Positions 1 to 10,145 are shown, counted from the stretch's first letter. The stretch is DNA of 64,000 bases from Lactonifactor longoviformis DSM 17459 (GCF_900129135.1 NZ_FQVI01000001.1:67538-131537); one strand, 5' to 3'. Program-made: numbers and translations. The notes: generated from the letters alone by a model not told the origin.

Positions 1-3000
1 CTGTTTGTATTCAGATAGTACCACGTATTCCCTATTTTCTGCCAGCCTGTGAGCGCTCCTCCGTCTGTCCTGTGATAGGACCATCTTCCTCCGATATATG
101 CCCACCCGGTTTTCATGTAGCCGTCTGCATCAAAGGCATAATAATATGTGCCTATTTTAATGCGGCAGTCCGCGGGCCAGGTTCCGTCACTGTAACGGTA
201 CCACCAGCCTCTGCTGTTTTGTTTCCAGGCTCCTTGATAAGTAACTGTCACTTTGCACACAGCCGTTATATTACCGTTTTCTGCTGTTACCGTAATGTTA
301 GCCGTACCTTCTTCTCCTGCTGTGACCTTTCCATTTTTATCTACAGCTGCCACTTTGGGATTAGAGGAACTCCAAACCACATTTTTGTTGAATACAGTCT
401 CAGGAAAAATCTCAGCCTTTAATGTCACAGACCCCTTCTTATTCAGAACAACACTCGTCCGATCCAGAACAATCTTTTGTATAGTTTCTTCCTGACTCAT
501 TTGCTCATCCGTCTTAATGGCATCTATTACTTCTTTGGCAGCTTTTACAGCAGCATGCACACCGGTTATCTCCGATGCTTTATCAATAGCCTGGTTTCCC
601 GCCTCAATTGCTTTTGCCAATTCTTCTCTCTGGGCCTCCCTGTAGTCGGACGGATTTTTATAAGAAGATAATTCCTCCCTGGCTTTTTCTTTTGCAGCAA
701 TCAGTTCTTCCTGGGTTAACTGTTTATCTGTTTTGATTGCATCTATATTTTGTTTCGCAATCTCTAGAACGCTTGCAACCTCTGTCTTGCTCTCTGCCAA
801 ATCAATGGCATTTTCTCCATTAGAGATAGCCTTGCTCAGTTCCTTTTTCTGTTCTTCCCTGTAATCTTCAGACTTTTTATAGCTTCTCAGTTCATTCTTT
901 GCCTCATCCTTCGCGGCATCTAACTCTTCTTTTGACAGCTGGGCATTCGTTTTCACAGCATCCATTTTGTCCTTGACAGCATCAGTAATTGTTTTTACAT
1001 CAGATATCGTATCCGCATTTTCTATCATCTGCTTTCCATTTTCCAGAATCTCATTTAGTTCTTCTCTCTGAGCAGATCTGTAGTCATCCGGATTTTTATA
1101 ATTTTCCAGCTGAGTTTTGGCACTGGACTTAGCCTCAGCCAACTCCCTGTCATTCATCTGCTGAGCTGTCTCTATCTGGTCTATCGCCTTCATAGCATTT
1201 TTAAGAGCTGTATCAACCCCCAATGCGTCCTCAGCCGCATCTATAGCAGCTTCCCCTGCCTCTATGGCCTCTTTTAGCTCCTTCTGCTGGGCAGTACGAT
1301 AATCTTCTGGATCTTTGTAACTGCTTAATGATTGTTTTGCCTCTTTTTTGACTGTGTCTAATGTGAGTTCCTCTTCCAGCCTTTTTATCTTTTCTTCCGC
1401 GCTTACCAGCTTCTGAAGGATTGTATTATCTACACGATTCTGCTGTTCCTGAATCATGGAGTTATATAATGTTCTGGCAGCACTTACTGTCTCTTTATCT
1501 TCCAGGGTAAGTTCTTCTATTACCCACCCGCGAACTGTATCTGATAATCGGGCAACCGGAGTTTCATCCAGATTCCACTTGGCATAATATTTTTTATTCC
1601 CTGTACTTCCGGTGGTAATCTGCGTTACTTTCTGTCCCGCCAGATTCTCGTTGTCAAACCAGCCGTCAAATATATATCCTTTGCGGATGATCTGACTGCT
1701 GTCAGGAAGCAGGATATCGCTGTCACCAGAGGTATAAGATTCCGGTACATCATATCCCACCAGGCTTCCCCCGTTGGTTTGCAGATCAATGGTATAGCTT
1801 TCCGCATACTGCGCATAAAGCGTTATATTATGTTCAGGCATGGATAACACTTCTCCTGCCTTATAAGATGTACCGTCTCCATCCGGACTTGTATTCCAAC
1901 TTGCAAACGCTTTTCCAGATGCATCTTTGCCGGCGGGCAGTGTAAGAGCTGCATAGGGAGATGCCCAATCCTGTTCTGTATCACTTTCACCATTTCCGTC
2001 ATAGGTAATCTCATATTGCTGCGGCTCCATCCACTGATATTCACCACTGCACATATCCCGCATATCGTAAAGGGGCAGTTCTCCTTTTAGATAACGGTCA
2101 TACGCAATCAATCCATACAATGCCTGATCTGTTGCCATTCCGTTCACTGCCGTTCCGGAGCCGCCTCCGCCGTCATACCCCTCTGTTACATGTTTAAATC
2201 CCCCCACTTCCGGTGAAGTTCCACTGCCGTAAGCCCAAAATGTCAGAAGATAATCTATCATATTATCTGTGTACACTCCGTCATGTACTCCGCCCTCTTT
2301 CACAAAGCTTACCGTTCTGCCAATCCTCTCCAGATACAGATTGTCCTCCAGGGGGTTTATATCCAGAGCCGTAAGGGCCACAATGATCTGTACGGCAGAT
2401 TCTGAGTTTACAGTCCCCCAGGAGGCAAAACCGCCATGTGCAAGCTGCATATCTGCCATCGCAGCAATCCCTCGCTCTACTGCAGTGCAGAATTCCTCAT
2501 AATCAGTCCCTGCCCCTGTCTGTTCATATAACCCGCTGTCCAGATAATATGGAGCTAAAGCCTGTAACGACATACCTGTCATATCGGGATCCGGAGTCTT
2601 GCCACTCAGCGCCCAGCCCCCCTTTACTCCTGCATTGGTGGTGATTTCCTGTCTCAGTATTTCATCAATCATCTTCCCCTTGGTATTATAATCTTCAGGT
2701 GTACCCTCTGAAGGAGAATCATATAAAGAATAGTCCCCGGTATTCAGAGCAATGAGCTCCCACACGGGACCGTTTAGTCCCTGCCAAACCGCATACTTAT
2801 AAGACTGGGAAAGCTTATCGATAAAATCATACCCGGCCACATTGGACACGTTATAGCCAAGTGCAGTCAAGGAAAGAAATACACGACTGTATTCCGTACT
2901 TTTTTTATCATGCAGGATTCCTTCACAATCAACAGTATATGTCTCCACTTTCTCAATATACTGATCGAAATACCCCTCTGGTATGTAATTCATATAATCG

Positions 3001-3284
3001 CTTCCTGTGTACATCCCTCTCAGCAGATCCATAACAGACCATTCTCCTCCGGAAGTTCCAAACGTGGGTTCCGGCACTGTCTCAAGAATATACCGGGCTG
3101 CAGCATTCAAATAGAATCCTATGTCCGGGGATTCATCTTCCCAAAACCGAATATCCATCTCTTTGGGCGCATCTCCTTTGGAATCCCACGCCTCAGCAGA
3201 TATGTTGGCCGGAAAGCTGCCGAATAAAAGCATAACTACTAATATCCAGGCGCAAAAACGTCTTCCATGTCTTTGATTCTTCAT
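1..3284 (-). CDS. Secreted wall-binding protein with alpha/alpha-toroid (squalene-cyclase-like) domain; 3' end outside window
   Basis: Reads open from an ATG at 3284 to the left edge (about 1094 residues). Residues 1-31 form a signal peptide (MKNQRHGRR start, hydrophobic core, SAEA end). Residues ~40-400 are an alpha-helical domain of the prenyltransferase/squalene-cyclase toroid type, with GGWALSGKTPDPDMTGMSLQ as a typical repeat. Two InlB/Flg_new-type beta repeats follow (~422-495 and 495-570), then four ~73-residue helical repeats (~637-930) each carrying a SYKxPxDYRxxQxxEL motif, a Big_2 domain (~930-1020) and the start of choline-binding-type WYY repeats. It lies behind a cobalamin riboswitch. 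The toroid is the fold of the intrinsic factor alpha domain, so I infer cobamide binding at the wall. The domain calls are from pattern; ligand is inference. Confidence 0.85.
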   Translation of the reverse strand, partial: MKNQRHGRRFCAWILVVMLLFGSFPANISAEAWDSKGDAPKEMDIRFWEDESPDIGFYLNAAARYILETVPEPTFGTSGGEWSVMDLLRGMYTGSDYMNYIPEGYFDQYIEKVETYTVDCEGILHDKKSTEYSRVFLSLTALGYNVSNVAGYDFIDKLSQSYKYAVWQGLNGPVWELIALNTGDYSLYDSPSEGTPEDYNTKGKMIDEILRQEITTNAGVKGGWALSGKTPDPDMTGMSLQALAPYYLDSGLYEQTGAGTDYEEFCTAVERGIAAMADMQLAHGGFASWGTVNSESAVQIIVALTALDINPLEDNLYLERIGRTVSFVKEGGVHDGVYTDNMIDYLLTFWAYGSGTSPEVGGFKHVTEGYDGGGGSGTAVNGMATDQALYGLIAYDRYLKGELPLYDMRDMCSGEYQWMEPQQYEITYDGNGESDTEQDWASPYAALTLPAGKDASGKAFASWNTSPDGDGTSYKAGEVLSMPEHNITLYAQYAESYTIDLQTNGGSLVGYDVPESYTSGDSDILLPDSSQIIRKGYIFDGWFDNENLAGQKVTQITTGSTGNKKYYAKWNLDETPVARLSDTVRGWVIEELTLEDKETVSAARTLYNSMIQEQQNRVDNTILQKLVSAEEKIKRLEEELTLDTVKKEAKQSLSSYKDPEDYRTAQQKELKEAIEAGEAAIDAAEDALGVDTALKNAMKAIDQIETAQQMNDRELAEAKSSAKTQLENYKNPDDYRSAQREELNEILENGKQMIENADTISDVKTITDAVKDKMDAVKTNAQLSKEELDAAKDEAKNELRSYKKSEDYREEQKKELSKAISNGENAIDLAESKTEVASVLEIAKQNIDAIKTDKQLTQEELIAAKEKAREELSSYKNPSDYREAQREELAKAIEAGNQAIDKASEITGVHAAVKAAKEVIDAIKTDEQMSQEETIQKIVLDRTSVVLNKKGSVTLKAEIFPETVFNKNVVWSSSNPKVAAVDKNGKVTAGEEGTANITVTAENGNITAVCKVTVTYQGAWKQNSRGWWYRYSDGTWPADCRIKIGTYYYAFDADGYMKTGWAYIGGRWSYHRTDGGALTGWQKIGNTWYYLNTN

Positions 3285-3290
3285 TCTTTT

Positions 3291-3325
3291 TCTCGTCCTC
3301 CTTTTCTTTTATGCATAAAAAGAAA
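3291..3325 (-). promoter_or_regulatory. Hairpin covering the ribosome-binding site after cobalamin riboswitch 1
   Basis: On the minus strand CTTTTCTTTTTATGCATAAA is followed by AGAAAAGGAGG, so an AT-rich self-complementary hairpin runs into the AAGGAGG site of the downstream ATG. No U-tract terminator lies between aptamer and gene. This suggests translational control by sequestration of the site. Base pairing is visible; mechanism is inferred. Confidence 0.5.
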
Positions 3326-3359
3326 AGCTCTGTCTTTACTAACAGATGCTTTTTTCACG

Positions 3360-3530
3360 CAGTATGCCAGATATCCTGACTTGAGTTCTTCCTACCAGCA
3401 GCACCTTCCCGGATAGTTCCAGTGGTTTTACGCTGCTTTCGTCCCTCACACAGTAGAGAAAGGCTGTTCCGGATTCTCACCGGATTCCCTGTAAACTGAC
3501 TCATTGCTGAGCACAGACCATACCGTTTAT
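3360..3530 (-). promoter_or_regulatory. Cobalamin riboswitch 1
   Basis: The minus strand shows the cobalamin aptamer landmarks in order: a GGTATGGTC start, GGGAATCCGGTGAGAATCCG, GAACAGCC, then an ACTGTG segment, GGGAAGG, and the B12 box AGTCAGGATATCTGGCAT. It sits between a promoter at 3551 and the ATG at 3284. It should lower expression of the toroid-domain surface protein when cobalamin is plentiful. Confidence 0.93.
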
Positions 3531-3550
3531 TCTTTTTACTTTACTGCCTA

Positions 3551-3559
3551 ATTATACCA
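3551..3559 (-). promoter_or_regulatory. Extended -10 promoter for riboswitch 1 transcript
   Basis: TATAAT (3551-3556) is preceded by TGG on the minus strand, an extended -10 element. The -35 match is poor (TGGAAT). It lies about 20 bases upstream of the riboswitch start. Confidence 0.6.
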
Positions 3560-3616
3560 TATTGGTTAAAAACATTCCACATTTCATTGTACTTCTTTTT
3601 TAAATTTTATTCTCTT

Positions 3617-4507
3617 TTAATATTTCTGAAATGGATAAGCCTCATAAAAAGCCAGAGCTTGTTCCGGGGAACATCCCAGGCTTAAATCTAACTGTGCTTC
3701 CATGGTTCCATCCCATATATCAGTTACAAGCCCATACGTCCCGCCCTCCTTCTCCCCCGTAAACAGATAATATTTGCACGCATCCTTCTCTTCAGAGGAA
3801 GTACTGGGATATATCCCTATTTTCTCCAGATTGCCCGCTCCCATTGCTCCTGTATATATTACTTTATAATAGCCCTGATTCTGAAGATCCGACTTTGTTT
3901 CTTCTACTGTAGATACGTCTGTGAGTATCAAATAAATCCCTGCCGTAAGTATAATTCCCGCATAACACAAGCTTACCAGAAATGAGAGCTTAACAGCCAT
4001 GAAGAAACGCAGATACTTTTTCCCTGCTGCATATATACCAACAGAACATACAAACGGTATGGCAAAGTATCCTTTCATATCATGAGGATTTGTAATCATA
4101 TTCCTCGCCCAGCTCACCGTCCATAACATAATCACTATAGCGCTAATAATGGAAAATATTTTAAGTTCTGGTATCTCCGCTCCTTCTGCCGTAAGCTTTT
4201 CCTGCGCTCTTTTTTCTTTTGTATAGAAGAAGCCATATACAGGAGGTATGGCTGCAATCCACACCAGACCGGTTTCAACAGCTCCTCCGAGCCTAAAATT
4301 AGTGATATAAAACAAAAGTAGTACTGTTATCACATATATAATAAATGCTGTTATTGTGCCCTTTTTTTCTTTCACCTTCATGTCCTTAAATACTTGTTTC
4401 TGCCCAAAAGCAAAACATTTTCCTTTCCATCTATTTTCAGATAGTATCACCTTCTGCCAGCCACTTTTGGGGAATCCGGCAATACCATATGTCTTCATTG
4501 GGCTCAA
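3617..4507 (-). CDS. Uncharacterised polytopic membrane protein
   Basis: Family not recognised. About five membrane segments are visible (roughly residues 50-70, 75-95, 120-140, 150-165, 170-195), followed by a ~100-residue soluble C-terminal part ending PFQKY. The start is unclear: TTG at 4507, ATG at 4498, or ATG at 4381 (residue 43) directly before the first membrane segment with AAGGA close by. The first ~40 residues are soluble and basic, and the same DNA is open in another frame, so a frameshift or gene remnant upstream is possible. It stands between the two riboswitch-controlled surface genes; no riboswitch precedes it. A link to them is only positional. Confidence 0.65.
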   Translation of the reverse strand: MSPMKTYGIAGFPKSGWQKVILSENRWKGKCFAFGQKQVFKDMKVKEKKGTITAFIIYVITVLLLFYITNFRLGGAVETGLVWIAAIPPVYGFFYTKEKRAQEKLTAEGAEIPELKIFSIISAIVIMLWTVSWARNMITNPHDMKGYFAIPFVCSVGIYAAGKKYLRFFMAVKLSFLVSLCYAGIILTAGIYLILTDVSTVEETKSDLQNQGYYKVIYTGAMGAGNLEKIGIYPSTSSEEKDACKYYLFTGEKEGGTYGLVTDIWDGTMEAQLDLSLGCSPEQALAFYEAYPFQKY

Positions 4508-4659
4508 ATGGTACAGGATGTCCTTTCTCTTTATGGTAAAATCCTTTGCGAAACCCTTTTTCTATAATTCTACCATAAGGCCGGCTAAAATGTCTTAGAT
4601 TATTTACACATATATTTTTTGTATGACTTTTTTTGTTTTTATCCGTATATCTATTTAAG

Positions 4660-4686
4660 AAAAAGAGAGGTCGCCCTCTCTTTTTC
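4660..4686 (-). terminator. Rho-independent terminator after the DUF4430 surface gene
   Basis: AAAAAGAGAGGGCGACCTCTC followed by a T run forms an 11-bp stem with a 3-base loop, 15 bases past the stop at 4702. A-rich and T-rich flanks make it potentially bidirectional. Confidence 0.85.
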
Positions 4687-4701
4687 ATGTTAGCTGTCTG
4701 T

Positions 4702-7700
4702 CTATCTTGTCTTCGTCCATACTCCTGACTTGTTTACATAGTACCTGCCTACCCACGAATCAGAAGCCATTTTCCCGCTTTTCTGAAGATAATACCACTT
4801 ACCGGACAGTTGGAGCCAGCCGATGGCCATTGCCCCGCTCTCTCTCAGATAGTACCAGGTTCCCCCTATTTTCTGCCAGCCGGTTAGCATCGCTCCGCTT
4901 CCATTGCTGTAATACCAGGTACTTCCAACCTTATACCAGCCAGTCTGCATCGCTCCGCTTCCGTTCAGATAGTACCATTTACCCGACAGCTGGATCCAGC
5001 CAGTGGCCATTGCCCCGCTCTCTCTCAGATAGTACCAGGTTCCTCCTATTTTCTGCCAGCCGGTCAGCATGGCTCCGCTTCCATTGCTGTAATACCAAGT
5101 ACTTCCCACCTTATACCAGCCAGTCTGCATCTGGCCGCTTCCATTCAGGTAGTACCAGGTATTTCCCTGCTTCAGCCATCCGGCAGACATCAGGCTGTCA
5201 TTCTTCAGATAATACCACTTGCCGTCAATTTTCTGCCAGCCGATAAGCGCAGAACCCTCTGCCGTATGGTAAGACCATCTTCCACCCAGAGATACCCATC
5301 CGGTCTTCATATATCCCGCCGCATCAAAGGCATAATATCCTTTTCCTATCTTCATCCGGCAGTTGGAGAGCCATGAACCGTCATTATACCCATACCACCA
5401 GCCTTTTCCGTCCTTTTTCCAGGTTCCGCCAAAGTTAACTGTCACTTTACACTCTGCCGTTTTTCCACCGTCATTGGAAGTAACCGAAATCGCAGCAGTT
5501 CCCTCTTTGCCGGAAGTAACCATACCAGTTTGATCTACGGAAGCTACCGCAGGGTTAGAAGAACTCCAGCTTACCTTTTTATCCAAAGCTGTATCCGGAG
5601 TTATTACTGCTTTCAGCCGGACACTTCCTCCCTTTCCTAAGGAAAGGTTTGTATGATTCAAGGCTACTTCACTTACAAGCTCTTCTGGTTTCAGAGAATT
5701 AATATAATAGATAACCGGTTCTTTCTCCTCTTCCTGCACAATTACCCGAATAATTCCTTCCCGGGGCATGGTTTCAAAAGTTCTGCTTTTTCCCCTCTGA
5801 TTATTGATGTAGACATTGGCAGCGTCCGGAGCATCCACAGCGACGGTTACTTTCCCATCGTCTGCTTTTACCTTATAGGTGTCCACTCCCTCCTGCATTG
5901 CTAAGGTCTCTCCGTTTACCGTAATACTAGCAGGTGCATTCGTCTTTCCTACTTCTTTGTCTTCTTGTGCAGCGGTGACTATTGAATTAACCTCTGTAGA
6001 TTTTTCACCGATTGCACCTCCGTCCACATGAGATGCCGTCTGAATTTTGACGTACCGGATACGGTCCAGATGAACTGGATTTCCTTCTCCATCTACAGCC
6101 CAGTCCAAATCAAAGCCATCGCCGTAACCTTCCCGGTCTGTGCCGTAGGGATTTCCTGCCTCTCCCGTAACCGTAACGTTTTCACCTGTTCCTCCAACGG
6201 ATTTAGAGTTCGTATGTACATCCGCGTATCCGAAATCAGGAAATGCTGCAGCCGCTGTGCCATAATCGTCTTTGGCATCGCTTTTCAGAAGTGCGCCCGT
6301 AACTGTTACAGGCTTGTCAGCGTCAAATTCCGCGTTAGGATAATATTCATTTTTGGGAGGATGCATTCCCAAACCCATTGTCCCTGTATTTCCGTACATA
6401 TCCGTCCAATCGATTTTATTGTTTTTACCGTTAGATTCACCTTTGCTGTATGTGAGCTGATAATTCCATACTGTATTGTCGTCAAAATAATCCGATCCGG
6501 CCAGCATGTACCAGTTTTCTCCATCCTCCGAAACCATCACATTACCCGGCTCTGAAAAGCCTCCTCCCCCATTGGAGTTGCCGTAGACAATAAAATCTAT
6601 TCCGTAGGGATTGGCCGGATCGTTTTTCACAGGATTTGCGAATTTATATGTTATATATCCCCCGAATCCTCCCAGAGAGATAGGGGTATTCCAGCTGGCC
6701 CCTCCCATCAGCGAACGCTCCGGGAATAAACCATAATTGCCCATATTCGTATACTGAGAGCCTATGCAGAAATAGTCTACCACTTCCAGATCTGTGCGAA
6801 GATTTTTCCTAACAACATTCAGTCTGTAGCTGGCGGTCTGATCCCCTGCTTTCATCTGAAAGTTTACCGACTGTCCGCCTAAGCCCATAAGCCATTGAGG
6901 AAGGTAAATATCGCCGTCAGCTGCTGAGGTCACATCTATGCTCATCTTATAGATTCCTTCACTGTCCGGAACCATTTTATTTCCTTCGCTGTCATAGACC
7001 TCCACATCTTCCTCCGATACCCGGAAAGTAAATTCAAATGTATCCGTACCTAAAGGCAGATGAACATACGCAAATCTTGCCCCCTTATTGTCGTTCATAC
7101 GTCTCTCAAACAGAGGAGTCCAGAAGATTCCTGTACTCAGTTTGGGATCTTTGATTAATTTTGCGGTCAAATCAACATAATCAGGAATTCTTACTTTAAG
7201 TACTTCACTGATTCCAGCCTCATTTTTCACAGTCAGAAACAGCTCTGCCGCCCCTTCTGCGAGTTCTTTCACAGTAAAAGAATTTACCCCTTCCACCGCT
7301 GCCGTCCCATCGCCGCTGGTATCAATCTCCGGCGCCGGGCTGCCTTCCTCGGTTACCTGATAATAATAGGTTCCTTCCGTATCAGAGGTAAAGCTTATCT
7401 CGGCTTCTGTGCTGCTGATTCTCTTTGCACTGCCATCGCTTACAGAGGCTGGAGTCATTTTTGTCCCTTTTACGGTTACATCAACAGATACTGGCTGTCT
7501 GTATAACTTCTGCAGATCTTCAGATTCCGGATACTTCTCCGCATATTTTTCATATTTTATGCTGGATAAAACAGAGGAAATTGTTACGGAAGTGTTATTT
7601 TCCGGTCTTGTCACCAGTAGATTCTCATGGGTGATCACTGATGTATTGCTGGACTTAAAGGTCCGGTAGCCACTGGTTCCCATCTGATCATCCGGATTAA

Positions 7701-10035
7701 TGTCCACCGGCTGAATGCCCTTCCCCGTATCATCGTTAATATGATAGGACCACTGCAATGCTGTTTGATCCTCGTTCCAGCTAACCTCACGGAATCCATG
7801 AAGGCTCTCAGTTACCTTATCTTTGGAAAGATTCCTCCCGTCATTAATTCCTTCAAAGTAGGATGCTTTTGCCTTTTCCATAAGAGTGATTTCACTGTCT
7901 ATATCTTCCTGGGATAAGGGCTGTATTTTCAGTGGAATTTCCTTATAGACACTAATTCCATCTTTCGTATAAGTAATCACCAGATTTACCTCTGAGGCAG
8001 GACTGCCCGGCAGCGGCTGATAGACATATGTGCGGTATCCGTTGATGGTCATTACATCGGTATTGCTGCTGGTTACTTTTATTTCTTTATTACTGTCAAA
8101 ACCGATTTGGCTTGGAACCGGCAGCTTCATATCCCCGGTGACAGCGTCACAGTCCAAAGGTTCTTTCGTAATAAAATCTTTTAACTGTTCTGCTGTATAA
8201 GATGTATCCAGCTTTTGCTGCATCTGCGCCCGCTGTTCTTCCTCATCCCCTCCGGTTTTCTTTACAGCAACCTGAAATTTTTTCGTCAGGATGATATCCT
8301 CTTCATAGGTACTGTTGGTCTTCGTAAATGTAAACGCAGCGGTCAGCGTCACCTGGGTATCCGAAGACGGAATGATAACTTTCCCTGTATAATTATTATA
8401 ATCCCAGTCGTATCCATTCTTTACAATCTCAATAATTTCTGGATTAGAGGAAGTCCAGGTGATCTGTGTCAGACTGTTTCGGTAACTACCTCCCAGTATC
8501 TGGGGCAAATCAAGATCGGATGTCACTTCCTGCAGATTAACGTTTTCGCCCTTTATAGAATCCTCTGTTACTTTAGGCAGTTCTTCCTGTTCAAGCTTAT
8601 CTTTAACAGCCTGTCCATCCCAGCCGATCAAAGCTCTGTTAGTAATATCCTTTTCTGTGTCATTTAAGACCAGGTGATAGACAACATCCACATTTACCTG
8701 ATAAACAGAAGAAAATCCGGCGTTTGCATAGTCATCAAAATTATAATAGGTAATCGCACCATCTGCCGCAACATGAGAATCTGAAGAAGATAAAATGGAT
8801 ACCTGAACATTTTCTGTTCCTTCTATATTCATAGATTTTATCTTCTCTTCCATCATTGTAACCATATTACTGTCCGTTCCATACGTAGGACGTAGGTTAT
8901 ATAATTTGGATTCAATCTGCTCTAACAGATCCGCATCTGTGACTGACTTATCCTTTATATGAAGCGTCACCGTATAGGTCTGGGAAGAATCAACAGAACC
9001 GTCATTAGCTGTAAAAGTCAGAGTGGAAGTTCCTGCCTTGTCAGGCTGATAACTATAAGATGCCTCTGCTTCCACGGGGGCATTGCCGTTTATACTCACT
9101 TTATAGTTTAATTCATCCTGATCCTCGTCAGTAAAAATAGTAGAAAGCTCCGCAGTATAGGCCTGTCCCAGATCCAGATTAGCTTCTGCTTTGGGGGCTA
9201 CTCCCTCTTGAAGCTTAGGCGGATGATTCACTTCCCCGGTCTGTACTGTGATGCTATACACCTCTGCCGGGGTTTGAGCCCCGTCTCCTCCGGCCTGGTT
9301 ATTCATAGACGGCCAGGCAGGATCTCCGCATTTGACAGTTATCACTGTTCCATTTTCTACCGGTATATCCTGAGTTCTTTTGTACTCTGTCCCATCTACA
9401 CTGGATCTAACCTGAAAATTCTTATTGACAGCCGTAGGAGTCACTGTAACACTTTTCGTTCCCTCAGGGACCGTAAGAGTATACTCTTTCACGTCCCCCG
9501 AAAATGCCGGTTCCAGTTCTCCCTCACTGCATTCTAACGCGCTCAGTGTTTTATTGTTATTGCTCCAGGAACTTCCAACGTCCTCGCCGTAATTCAGTGT
9601 ATAAAGGATAGATACGGTATCCCCGTCCCCCAGTCCTCCGCTTTCCACTGTAAAGTCTCCAAACCCGGCATTAGTAAACCAGTCGTTGATGGTTCCCATC
9701 CAGCCGCTTCCGCTTCCCCGGTCAAAAGCGGCCAGACCCCCTATGGATGATATGTAATTGCTCTCTGCCCCCACTACTTCCATACCGTTGGCCTCGGCCA
9801 ATCTTACAATCACATCCATAGTGCTGTCTGTCTGATAGAGGTCTACCCATCCTTCTGCCATAACACCTCTGGGATCCGGATAGGTTTCTCCTGCCGGTGT
9901 AGGCACTGTGTCCTCAATACTTACATAAACTTCTCCAATTGGCACGCTGCTGTCTGCAGCTGCCGGTACAGGGATGGAGGTGATACATAGTATAACAGCA
10001 GTCAACATCCCCAAAACTCTTCTCATTTTTTTCAT
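4702..10035 (-). CDS. Giant secreted DUF4430 (transcobalamin-like C-terminal) surface protein with Ig-like domains and choline-binding-type repeats
   Basis: A 1777-residue protein with a signal peptide (1-28, ends PAAADSS). Residues ~34-155 match the DUF4430 pattern: GSGSGWMGTINDWFTNAGFG, then DGDTVSILYTL. Next come a cadherin-like beta sandwich (~165-240), a further Ig/cadherin-like domain (~270-365), several bacterial Ig-type domains with WTSSNPEI-like motifs, a beta-rich region (~1086-1316) resembling a discoidin-like binding module (GGYITYKF, MVSEDGENWYML), a Big_2 domain (~1449-1531) and eleven or so 20-residue WYY repeats to the C-terminus. ATG with AAGGAGGGAAG upstream. It lies behind a cobalamin riboswitch and terminator hairpin. 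DUF4430 is the family of the transcobalamin/intrinsic factor beta domain, so cobamide binding is inferred. It ends at a strong terminator. Confidence 0.9.
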   Translation of the reverse strand: MKKMRRVLGMLTAVILCITSIPVPAAADSSVPIGEVYVSIEDTVPTPAGETYPDPRGVMAEGWVDLYQTDSTMDVIVRLAEANGMEVVGAESNYISSIGGLAAFDRGSGSGWMGTINDWFTNAGFGDFTVESGGLGDGDTVSILYTLNYGEDVGSSWSNNNKTLSALECSEGELEPAFSGDVKEYTLTVPEGTKSVTVTPTAVNKNFQVRSSVDGTEYKRTQDIPVENGTVITVKCGDPAWPSMNNQAGGDGAQTPAEVYSITVQTGEVNHPPKLQEGVAPKAEANLDLGQAYTAELSTIFTDEDQDELNYKVSINGNAPVEAEASYSYQPDKAGTSTLTFTANDGSVDSSQTYTVTLHIKDKSVTDADLLEQIESKLYNLRPTYGTDSNMVTMMEEKIKSMNIEGTENVQVSILSSSDSHVAADGAITYYNFDDYANAGFSSVYQVNVDVVYHLVLNDTEKDITNRALIGWDGQAVKDKLEQEELPKVTEDSIKGENVNLQEVTSDLDLPQILGGSYRNSLTQITWTSSNPEIIEIVKNGYDWDYNNYTGKVIIPSSDTQVTLTAAFTFTKTNSTYEEDIILTKKFQVAVKKTGGDEEEQRAQMQQKLDTSYTAEQLKDFITKEPLDCDAVTGDMKLPVPSQIGFDSNKEIKVTSSNTDVMTINGYRTYVYQPLPGSPASEVNLVITYTKDGISVYKEIPLKIQPLSQEDIDSEITLMEKAKASYFEGINDGRNLSKDKVTESLHGFREVSWNEDQTALQWSYHINDDTGKGIQPVDINPDDQMGTSGYRTFKSSNTSVITHENLLVTRPENNTSVTISSVLSSIKYEKYAEKYPESEDLQKLYRQPVSVDVTVKGTKMTPASVSDGSAKRISSTEAEISFTSDTEGTYYYQVTEEGSPAPEIDTSGDGTAAVEGVNSFTVKELAEGAAELFLTVKNEAGISEVLKVRIPDYVDLTAKLIKDPKLSTGIFWTPLFERRMNDNKGARFAYVHLPLGTDTFEFTFRVSEEDVEVYDSEGNKMVPDSEGIYKMSIDVTSAADGDIYLPQWLMGLGGQSVNFQMKAGDQTASYRLNVVRKNLRTDLEVVDYFCIGSQYTNMGNYGLFPERSLMGGASWNTPISLGGFGGYITYKFANPVKNDPANPYGIDFIVYGNSNGGGGFSEPGNVMVSEDGENWYMLAGSDYFDDNTVWNYQLTYSKGESNGKNNKIDWTDMYGNTGTMGLGMHPPKNEYYPNAEFDADKPVTVTGALLKSDAKDDYGTAAAAFPDFGYADVHTNSKSVGGTGENVTVTGEAGNPYGTDREGYGDGFDLDWAVDGEGNPVHLDRIRYVKIQTASHVDGGAIGEKSTEVNSIVTAAQEDKEVGKTNAPASITVNGETLAMQEGVDTYKVKADDGKVTVAVDAPDAANVYINNQRGKSRTFETMPREGIIRVIVQEEEKEPVIYYINSLKPEELVSEVALNHTNLSLGKGGSVRLKAVITPDTALDKKVSWSSSNPAVASVDQTGMVTSGKEGTAAISVTSNDGGKTAECKVTVNFGGTWKKDGKGWWYGYNDGSWLSNCRMKIGKGYYAFDAAGYMKTGWVSLGGRWSYHTAEGSALIGWQKIDGKWYYLKNDSLMSAGWLKQGNTWYYLNGSGQMQTGWYKVGSTWYYSNGSGAMLTGWQKIGGTWYYLRESGAMATGWIQLSGKWYYLNGSGAMQTGWYKVGSTWYYSNGSGAMLTGWQKIGGTWYYLRESGAMAIGWLQLSGKWYYLQKSGKMASDSWVGRYYVNKSGVWTKTR
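4801..5160 (-). repeat. Two 180-bp tandem copies inside the wall-binding repeats
   Basis: 4801-4980 and 4981-5160 are near-identical, in frame, and encode three 20-residue choline-binding-type repeats each (YKVGSTWYY, QKIGGTWYYL, QLSGKWYYL). The third-position differences are few, indicating recent duplication. Copy number may vary between strains. Confidence 0.85.
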
Positions 10036-10145
10036 TTTGACTTCCCTCCTTGTTTTATTTAATCTGGCATTTCTTTCTTTTTGATTTCTTTCTTTTTGTC
10101 AACCACCTCCCACATATTTCCCGGTTCTTTTTTTCGCCAAACTAG

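Noticed and set aside
4437-4688. 83-codon minus-strand ORF
   Set aside because: Its only start lies inside the terminator hairpin at 4660-4686 and there is no ribosome-binding site; treated as a frame remnant.
4707-9537. Long plus-strand ORFs opposite the DUF4430 gene
   Set aside because: Shadows of a repeat-rich coding sequence; Ser/Arg/Phe-rich with no start signals.
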